Assembly: GCA_030530485.1 (NCBI GenBank)
Contig: JAUMUX010000001.1
Location: forward strand, 62,001-126,000
Source: a bacterium
GTDB taxonomy: Bacteria; Patescibacteriota; Saccharimonadia; Saccharimonadales; Saccharimonadaceae
Length of the DNA: 64,000 nt
Direction: 5' to 3'
Numbering within the stretch: position 1 is the stretch's first letter; the number at the start of each line of letters is the position of its first letter. Below are positions 58,327-64,000 of the stretch, one piece after another. The notes beneath the pieces are model-generated. The model was not told the origin of the DNA and ran no database searches. It saw nothing but the letters and a program-made list of their open reading frames with translations. Position numbers and translations under genes: made by a program.

Positions 58327-59505
58327 CTAAACCTTTATCCTTTCGAATTCGGCGCGAATGGTTTTCGAAATAATTTCAGCCGCGCGCTGTGAATTTTCTT
58401 CATTCGAAAGCGCCCCGAGCGAGATGCGCAAACTACCGTCAGCCTCTTCGTCGCTCAAATTCATCGCCACCAAGGTGTGCGAACGCGTGCCTTTATTCGC
58501 TGCACAAGCTGAGCCTGTCGCCACCAAAACGCCTTGATTTTCCAGCGCAAAAACGATTCGCTCTGCGTCAATTCCAGGGAACGAAACCGAAATATGGCTG
58601 GCGAGTTGCTTTTTTGAATTGCCCAAAAAGAAGAAATCCTTGCCTTCTTCGAAATGTTCGCGGAAGCTTTTTTCGAAAATTTCTTTCAAACCTTGAAGCC
58701 GTTTAACCTCTGATTTTCGGTGTTTTTCTGCCAATTGCAAAGCCTTAGCAAAACCAATCACGCTGGGCACATTTTCGGTGCCGCTGCGCAGATTTCGCTC
58801 TTGCCCGCCGCCCACAATTTGTGCGTCGAAAACTACCTCGCGATTCGCCCACAACAGCCCAGTTTGCTTTGGCCCGTAGATTTTGCCCGCGTTCAAAGTG
58901 AGCATATCCACCCCGAGGCGCGCCACCGAGATATCAATCTGCCCCACGCCTTGGCTGGCGTCGGTGTGTAGCCAAATCGGGTTGGTATCGCCATTTTTCA
59001 AACGTCGCAAGCGCTCTTCGCGCACCATTTCAGCGATTTTCGAAATCGGCTGAATCACCCCCGTTTCGTTATTTGCCAACATCACGCTCACGATTTTGGT
59101 TTGCGGATTGATTTTCTCGCGCAAATCTGCCAAATCAACCACGCTGTTTTTTGAAATTTTGATTTTTTTCGAAATACCAAACTTCTCGCTCGCCGCCAAA
59201 ACCGCGTGGTGCTCGAATTCCGCCACCAAGATTTCGTCGCCCGCACTTTTCGAAGCCGCCGAAAAAGCCAAATTAATACTTTCCGTCGCGCCCGCCGTCA
59301 TCACCAGCTCGTCGCTTTTGCCGCCAATATTCTGGGCGATTTGGTGTTTGGCGTCTTCATAATCGCGCCGAACTTCAATCGCAGGAAAATAAGGCGCGCT
59401 TGGGTTGAAGAATTTCGTGCTAAAATAAGGCATCATTGCTGCCAAAACTTTTTCGCTCACGGGCGTAGTGGCCGCGTGGTCAAGATAAATAAAATCGTCG
59501 TTCAT
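58327..59505 (-). CDS. iscS: Cysteine desulfurase (IscS/NifS family)
   Basis: A 392-residue PLP enzyme that takes sulfur from cysteine. YLDHAATTPVS at the N-terminus, the LHTDASQGVGQ block, the PLP lysine in NAGKIYGPKQTG (the usual His before Lys is replaced), and the active cysteine in TGSACAANKGTRSH. It probably feeds MnmA and perhaps iron-sulfur assembly. TATAAT lies 7 nt before the start. Confidence 0.92.
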   Translation of the reverse strand: MNDDFIYLDHAATTPVSEKVLAAMMPYFSTKFFNPSAPYFPAIEVRRDYEDAKHQIAQNIGGKSDELVMTAGATESINLAFSAASKSAGDEILVAEFEHHAVLAASEKFGISKKIKISKNSVVDLADLREKINPQTKIVSVMLANNETGVIQPISKIAEMVREERLRRLKNGDTNPIWLHTDASQGVGQIDISVARLGVDMLTLNAGKIYGPKQTGLLWANREVVFDAQIVGGGQERNLRSGTENVPSVIGFAKALQLAEKHRKSEVKRLQGLKEIFEKSFREHFEEGKDFFFLGNSKKQLASHISVSFPGIDAERIVFALENQGVLVATGSACAANKGTRSHTLVAMNLSDEEADGSLRISLGALSNEENSQRAAEIISKTIRAEFERIKV

Positions 59506-59512
59506 TACTCTA

Positions 59513-59518
59513 ATTATA
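59513..59518 (-). promoter_or_regulatory. -10 box of the iscS operon
   Basis: TATAAT, 7 nt from the ATG at 59505; leaderless geometry. Confidence 0.55.
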
Positions 59519-59596
59519 ACATATTTAAGGCTTTTCGAAAAATCTCTGCGCCGTTTTCGAAAGTAAAAAATCTTCGAAATTCACTTTTCGAAAGGG

Positions 59597-59971
59597 TTAC
59601 GCGCGCGGATTTTTGTGATAAATTTCGGTCAGCACCATTTTGTGATACGAATTGACCGCCGCGTAAAAATTCTCCAGCTCTTTACCTTTCACTTCAAAAT
59701 AGCGCGGGCCGGGCTGGATTTTAACCACTTTGTCGGGCTGAATTTCGTAGCGCGTGGTGAATTTGCGCAACTGCCCGTTGCCGTCGGTGTATTCTTCGTG
59801 CCAAATCCAGCTGGTGGCGTTGAGGTTGAAAAATTCCCGCCGAATGCCGTTTGGCGCTGGGCCAAAAACCTGCGAGCCGAGTTCGCTCTCGAGGTCGAAA
59901 AGTTCGTTTTCGCGCATTTTTTTGAAGAAACGCCGCTTGGCGCGATTTTGATAAAAATAATCTTGCTTCAT
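59597..59971 (-). CDS. Hypothetical protein, 124 residues
   Basis: A soluble basic-start protein with aromatic-rich middle (NATSWIWHEEYTDGNGQLRKF) and YEIQPDKVVKIQPGPRYFEV. It overlaps the stop of the upstream 72-residue gene by 1 nt, so the two form a small operon. Similar short proteins occur in CPR genomes, but no function can be given. Confidence 0.6.
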   Translation of the reverse strand: MKQDYFYQNRAKRRFFKKMRENELFDLESELGSQVFGPAPNGIRREFFNLNATSWIWHEEYTDGNGQLRKFTTRYEIQPDKVVKIQPGPRYFEVKGKELENFYAAVNSYHKMVLTEIYHKNPRA

Positions 59972-60189
59972 CAGCGCGTGCCTCGCAAGAATTTTGCCGC
60001 TTCGGCGCGAGCTTCGGTTAGCTCTTGACTTTTTTCGAGTAAATCGGTAAAGATATTTTTATTTTCGAAATTTTCTGGCGTTTTCGAAATTAGCTTTTTA
60101 GCCTTTTTTGGCTTTTCGAAAGGCGCCCGAACTTCTTTCGCTCGGTGGTAATCAGGAATTTGAAAAGTATTTTGGGGATTTTTTTCCAT
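59971..60189 (-). CDS. Hypothetical charged protein, 72 residues
   Basis: A short Lys/Glu-rich protein, probably largely disordered or helical, with a GGAGGT ribosome site. It is translationally coupled to the 124-residue gene, which suggests the products act together. Confidence 0.5.
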   Translation of the reverse strand: MEKNPQNTFQIPDYHRAKEVRAPFEKPKKAKKLISKTPENFENKNIFTDLLEKSQELTEARAEAAKFLRGTR

Positions 60190-60257
60190 CTTTACCTCCT
60201 TTTAGTCAATGATTTTATTTTAACATAAAAAGCGTAAAAAGTCAATAGAAGATAAAG

Positions 60258-61040
60258 CTAAATTTCGAAAAGATTTTCGGTATTTTGGCTGGTGATTTCG
60301 GCAATTTCTGCGAGCGATTTCTCTCTTTTTTTAGCTAAATCTTCCGCCACCAAGCGCACAAAGGCGGGCTGATTTGGTTTGCCACGCTTGCTTTTTGGCG
60401 CAAGAAACGGCGCGTCGGTTTCGAGCAAAGTTTTTTCAAGCGGGATTTCGGCGAACATCGCCAACTCTTCGGGTTTTTTGGCGAAAGTTGAGATTCCATT
60501 TATGCCAATCGAAAGCCCGCGCTCCAAACCTTTTTGGAGATTTTTGCGCGAATCGGTGAAGGAATGCAGCACGCCGCGGATTTTGCCATTTTGCGCCACT
60601 TCGTCAAAAATCGGCCAAAAATCATCAAAAGCCTCGCGAACGTGAAAACTGACCGGCAAATCAAGTTTTTGCGCAAGCTTTAACTGCGCCCGCAAAAAAT
60701 CTTGCTGCACCGCTGCGGGTGAATTTTGATAAAAATAATCCAAACCAATTTCGCCAATCGCCACAACTTTTGGACTTTGCGCGAGTTTTTCAAGCTCGGC
60801 AATCGTTTGCGCCAAATCGTGTTTGGCGGCTTCATGCGGATGAACGCCAACAGCGGCAAAAAGTTCAATTTCGCCCGAATATCGCTCAGCAAATTTTACT
60901 GCTTGGCGCGAATTTTCTAAATCAACGCCAATACAAATCGCTTTCGAAATCTCGGCATTTTGCATATTTTCGAAAACCTCCACCATTTCGAGCGGAAAAT
61001 CTGGGTCGTGAATGTGGCAATGTGAATCAATAATTTGCAT
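60258..61040 (-). CDS. tatD: TatD-family metal-dependent DNase
   Basis: A 260-residue TIM-barrel hydrolase. Metal ligands: the IDSHCHIHD start, EIGLDYFY, the PVSFHVREA histidine, GVLHSFTD and LLETDAPF. TatD proteins are 3'-5' exonucleases or deoxyribonucleases. The ATG at 61040 gives the canonical N-terminus; the frame is open far upstream into metG but that part is not coding-like. It begins shortly after metG. Confidence 0.9.
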   Translation of the reverse strand: MQIIDSHCHIHDPDFPLEMVEVFENMQNAEISKAICIGVDLENSRQAVKFAERYSGEIELFAAVGVHPHEAAKHDLAQTIAELEKLAQSPKVVAIGEIGLDYFYQNSPAAVQQDFLRAQLKLAQKLDLPVSFHVREAFDDFWPIFDEVAQNGKIRGVLHSFTDSRKNLQKGLERGLSIGINGISTFAKKPEELAMFAEIPLEKTLLETDAPFLAPKSKRGKPNQPAFVRLVAEDLAKKREKSLAEIAEITSQNTENLFEI

Positions 61041-61089
61041 AATTTCTCCAAGAGTTTGAAACCTCGGCGTTGAGCCAAGGCTTCGGTGG

Positions 61090-62613
61090 TTATTTTTTAC
61101 CCTTCGATTGTTTTTGCTCGGCTTTGGCGATTTTTGCCGCGCGTGGGTCTTCGGTTTTGATGTAGATTTTAGGGAATAAAATTCCGTCTTCGTCGTTGAT
61201 AACACCACTGCCGAAGATTTTGTGAATTTTGGCGCTTGAATCTGGCATAAATGGCTCCAGCATACGGCCGATTTGCAAAATTCCGCCCACCGAATGCGAC
61301 AAAACTTCCGCCAAGTGATTTTCTTCGTCTTTGCTCTCTTTGGCGAGTTTGGCAATTTCCCACGGTTTGACATTTTCGATGTATTGATTGTGTGCGCGCA
61401 CCAAAACCCAAATTTCATCCATCGCTTTGTCGAATTCGAGCGCTCGCATATGCTTGTGATAATTGTGCATATCAAATTCGTCGCCAGGCACTTCGCCAAT
61501 CACGCCAGCCTGATAGCGCTTGACCATATTTGCCACGCGCGAAATCAGATTGCCGAGGTCGTTGCCGAGTTCGTTATTATAAGAATTTTCGAATTTTTCC
61601 CAAGTAAAATCGCCGTCGTCTTGAGTTGGGATATGGCGCGAGAAATAATAGCGAAACGCGTCGAGGCTGTAATTTTCGATAATCTCAATCGGGTCAACCA
61701 CGTTGCCAATCGACTTACTCATCTTCACACCGCCGCTTGAAATATGCCCGTGCACGAGGAGCGTTTTAGGCAACGGCAATTCCAGCCCCATCAACATCGC
61801 AGGCCAAATTCCTGCGTGAAAACGCAAAATATCTTTGCCAATCACCTGAATATCCGCTGGCCAATAATCCGCCCAGCCCTCAACATCTGGATAACCGATA
61901 ACCGTCAAATAATTTGCGAGCGCGTCAATCCAGACATACATCACTTGCTCGGGGTCGCCAGGCACTGGCACGCCCCAACTCAAATTTTTGCGTGGGCGCG
62001 AAATCGAAACGTCTTCCAAGCCGTTATTCAAGAAATTCAAAAACTCTTTTTTGCGATATTCTGGCACGATTTTCATACGGTCGGATTCAATCGCCTCAAT
62101 AATTCGCGGTGTAAATTCTGAAATGCGCAAATAATAATTCTCTTCCGAAATTCTTTCAAAAGGCTTTTGGTGATTTGGGCAAATTCCGTGAAATTCGGTT
62201 ACTTCTTTTTCGGTATAAAAACTTTCGCAACCCGAACAATACCAGCCTTCGTAATTATTTTTATAAATATACGGCTGAAGTTTCATCCAGATGTATTGCG
62301 AAGCGCCCACGTGGTGCGAATCTGTAGTGCGCACAAAATCGGTATAAGTTGCCTTCATTTTGTCCATTAAATTTTTGAAATTTAGCACCGTGCCGTCAAC
62401 ATATTCTTGCGGATTCAAACCGTTTTCGGCGGCTTTTTCGGCGATTTTATTGCCGTGCTCATCTGTGCCAACTTGAAAACGAACCTCATTGCCGAGTTGT
62501 TTTTGCCAGCGCGCCCAAATATCCGCCAAGAGATAATCCAGCGCATTTCCGATGTGCGGCGAAGCGTTTGCATAAGGAATCGCCGTTGTGATATAAAGTT
62601 TTTTCTTCGTCAT
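61090..62613 (-). CDS. metG: Methionyl-tRNA synthetase
   Basis: A 507-residue class I synthetase. HIGH motif in YANASPHIGNAL, KMSKS motif KMSKSIGNV, and a zinc knuckle in the connective peptide CSGCESFY...CPNH, in which the fourth ligand is His rather than Cys. It lacks the C-terminal tRNA-binding domain found in some bacteria. The C-terminus is Lys-rich. TATAAT lies 10 nt before the start. Confidence 0.95.
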   Translation of the reverse strand: MTKKKLYITTAIPYANASPHIGNALDYLLADIWARWQKQLGNEVRFQVGTDEHGNKIAEKAAENGLNPQEYVDGTVLNFKNLMDKMKATYTDFVRTTDSHHVGASQYIWMKLQPYIYKNNYEGWYCSGCESFYTEKEVTEFHGICPNHQKPFERISEENYYLRISEFTPRIIEAIESDRMKIVPEYRKKEFLNFLNNGLEDVSISRPRKNLSWGVPVPGDPEQVMYVWIDALANYLTVIGYPDVEGWADYWPADIQVIGKDILRFHAGIWPAMLMGLELPLPKTLLVHGHISSGGVKMSKSIGNVVDPIEIIENYSLDAFRYYFSRHIPTQDDGDFTWEKFENSYNNELGNDLGNLISRVANMVKRYQAGVIGEVPGDEFDMHNYHKHMRALEFDKAMDEIWVLVRAHNQYIENVKPWEIAKLAKESKDEENHLAEVLSHSVGGILQIGRMLEPFMPDSSAKIHKIFGSGVINDEDGILFPKIYIKTEDPRAAKIAKAEQKQSKGKK

Positions 62614-62623
62614 ATTGCTTATA

Positions 62624-62629
62624 ATTATA
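62624..62629 (-). promoter_or_regulatory. -10 box of metG
   Basis: TATAAT, 10 nt from the ATG at 62613; a very short leader without ribosome site. Confidence 0.45.
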
Positions 62630-62694
62630 ACATATTCTCTTGAAAATAAAAACCAAAATTCGCCGTGGATTTTGGCGAAAATTCGAAAGGTTGG

Positions 62695-63567
62695 CTATTT
62701 TTCGAAAAAGGCTTTTGCCAGATTCAGCCAGTTCGAAATCGATAAATCTTGGGCACGTAAATCGGGCGAGATTTCGCAACTTGCCAGAAGCTCGGCGGTT
62801 TGCTCTTTCGAAATCGCCAAATTCGCGCTGAGGCTTTTCGAAATTTTCTTGCGTTTGGCGCCGAAGCCTGCTTTGATAATTCGAAAGAGTTGATTTTCAG
62901 AAATTTCAGTATTTTGAGCGCGGTTAAATTCTTCGAGCAGATTAAGCTCGCGCGTGCGCAAAATCACCACTTGCGAATCAACTTTTGGCGGCGGCGTGAA
63001 AAATTCGCGCGGCACGATTTGCCCGAGTTCAGCGTGCGCGTAAATCTGAGCGGCAATCGCCAAAATGCTCATTTCGCCCTGCTCGGCGCAAATTCGCTCG
63101 GCAACTTCTTTTTGCACCAAAAGCGCCGCCACGCTCGGTTTATCTTGGCTGGTCAATAATTTTTCAACGATTTTTGAGGTGATGTAATACGGCACATTCG
63201 CGGCAACTTTATAATTTTTGGGCAATTTCGAAAGGTCGAATTCGAGAAAATCAACATTTCGAACGGTTAAATTTTTGCCCGGAAATTGGGCGGGTAGCTT
63301 GCTGGCTAAATTTTCGTCAAATTCAACCGAAAGCACCTCGCCATTTTTGCCCGCAAATTTCAAAAGCGAAGAAGTCAGTGTGCCCAGCCCAGGTCCGATT
63401 TCGAGCACAAAATCGCCGTTTTCGATTTCGGCTTCACGGGCGATTTGGTCTAAAATATCGCGGTCGCGCAACCAGTGCTGACCGAGCGATTTATTCGGGC
63501 CTTTCGAATTTGATTTCGCCTTTTTCGAAAACTTTTTTTGTGATTTTTGTCCAAAATTCGAAGCCAT
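62695..63567 (-). CDS. rsmA: 16S rRNA dimethyladenosine transferase RsmA/KsgA
   Basis: A 290-residue SAM-dependent methylase of the two adenosines near the 16S rRNA 3' end. SLGQHWLRD, LEIGPGLGTLT (motif I), VAANVPYYITSKI (motif IV) and the C-terminal helical domain are clear. A Lys/Ser-rich N-terminal stretch of about 25 residues precedes the core. The ATG at 63567 overlaps the stop of the upstream gene (TAATG). Confidence 0.94.
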   Translation of the reverse strand: MASNFGQKSQKKFSKKAKSNSKGPNKSLGQHWLRDRDILDQIAREAEIENGDFVLEIGPGLGTLTSSLLKFAGKNGEVLSVEFDENLASKLPAQFPGKNLTVRNVDFLEFDLSKLPKNYKVAANVPYYITSKIVEKLLTSQDKPSVAALLVQKEVAERICAEQGEMSILAIAAQIYAHAELGQIVPREFFTPPPKVDSQVVILRTRELNLLEEFNRAQNTEISENQLFRIIKAGFGAKRKKISKSLSANLAISKEQTAELLASCEISPDLRAQDLSISNWLNLAKAFFEK

Positions 63568-64000
63568 TACCACCAGCCTTGCCTTTGCCACGCGTTGTAG
63601 GCTTGCTCCCAGGTGCCGTAGCGGGTGCGATAAATATTTGCCGAGCGTAACTGACAGATTGGGTCGTTGAGTGATTCGCCCGAGCAGCCGTGGCTCGCCA
63701 AGGTTGAAATTGAAGTTTGATAAAGTCCGTAATATCGGCCGTTTGTGGCGGTTGGGCGCCAAGTTGATTCTTTGGTGATGATGAAATTCACGTATCCGAA
63801 GTCGCTTTCGGAAATTCCCGCCGCGCGCATCCAATCTTCGTGCGAACCCGCAGGTAGGTTTACTTTCGTGCCGACCACCCGTACTTCTTTAACGGGCGCT
63901 TTGGTTTGCACTTCTGAAATTACCGAGCGCGAAACTTCCACGCCGTTTTGCATTTCGATTTCATAAACAACCGTTTTTGCGCCGTTTTCACCCTTTTGGC
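63567..64000 (-). CDS. G5-domain, lysozyme-like (Rpf/transglycosylase) protein, 3' part only
   Basis: The gene runs off the right edge. The visible 144 residues contain the end of a G5 domain (GAKTVVYEIEMQNGVEVSR...VVGTK), then a short lysozyme-like domain with FIITKESTWRPTATNGRYYGLYQTS, LASHG and a terminal YGTWEQAYNAWQRQGWW. This is the arrangement of resuscitation-promoting-factor-like or transglycosylase enzymes that cut peptidoglycan. The catalytic glutamate would be E in ITKEST. It is secreted in related systems, but the N-terminus is not visible. Coupled to rsmA by a 1-nt overlap. Confidence 0.82.
   Translation of the reverse strand, partial: QKGENGAKTVVYEIEMQNGVEVSRSVISEVQTKAPVKEVRVVGTKVNLPAGSHEDWMRAAGISESDFGYVNFIITKESTWRPTATNGRYYGLYQTSISTLASHGCSGESLNDPICQLRSANIYRTRYGTWEQAYNAWQRQGWW

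Noticed and set aside
61041-61499. N-terminal extension of tatD into metG
   Set aside because: The metal-ligand motif IDSHCHIHD must be at the N-terminus, and the upstream part has no protein-like pattern and overlaps metG.

Overview
The window looks like a chromosomal piece of a Candidatus Saccharibacteria (TM7) or closely related Patescibacteria/CPR genome. The evidence is a reduced but classical gene set, a monoderm-style peptidoglycan/division cluster, no sign of an outer membrane, CPR-type small hypothetical proteins, surface proteins with cell-wall sorting tails, and UGA used as a normal stop (so not Gracilibacteria/SR1). The taxonomy is inference from gene content and needs a 16S or ribosomal-protein tree.

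Layout. 1-6356: ftsI, mraY, ftsW, murG, ftsQ (peptidoglycan precursor synthesis and septation). 6357-12600: a compact, more AT-rich, integrated filamentous (inovirus-like) phage in M13-like gene order: ssDNA-binding protein, three very short single-TM proteins (coat candidates), a pIII-like secreted and C-terminally anchored protein, a pVI-like membrane protein, the Zot/pI assembly ATPase, a small protein, an HUH rolling-circle Rep, and a DUF2726 protein. It is bounded by a 15-bp direct repeat inside dif-like sites, has no integrase, and is followed by a second ssDNA-binding-protein-like gene that looks like a phage remnant. 12600-23340: acetyltransferase, M20 peptidase, a candidate ncRNA, a two-component pair, a DUF3048 protein, NAD(P)HX dehydratase-like protein, xthA, smpB, dprA, a second candidate ncRNA, tRNA-Gln, a tiny basic protein, and a sorting-signal surface protein. 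23400-33840: a calcium-type P-ATPase, a second two-component system, an ABC exporter, gpmA, queA and small hypotheticals. 34500-43800: the rplL-rplJ / rplA / rplK-nusG-secE region, interrupted by a decay island with a frameshifted pilin, a wrecked class I fructose-bisphosphate aldolase, a broken MYG1-family gene and a 22-bp-period repeat array. 43900-64000: a second sorting-signal protein (frameshifted), an orphan histidine kinase, dnaB, dnaX, DUF2797, a large carbohydrate-binding-like surface protein, a UvrD/AddA-type helicase-nuclease, a second frameshifted pilin, iscS-ydcF-mnmA, tatD, metG, rsmA and the end of a G5-domain lysozyme-like protein.

Genome-wide habits visible here: (i) many genes start 6-7 nt after a clear -10 box with no Shine-Dalgarno, indicating leaderless mRNAs; (ii) the palindrome TTCGAA is extremely frequent (about 37 copies in the first 6.36 kb by my manual count, against about 2 expected) and recurs inside terminator stems, as DNA-uptake sequences do in other naturally competent bacteria; (iii) three surface proteins share a non-LPxTG (A/V)P(N/S)TG(F/V) tail. 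The most exciting item is the inovirus-like prophage, which would be a chronic-type filamentous phage of an ultra-small epibiotic bacterium and appears to use host XerCD at a dif-like site.
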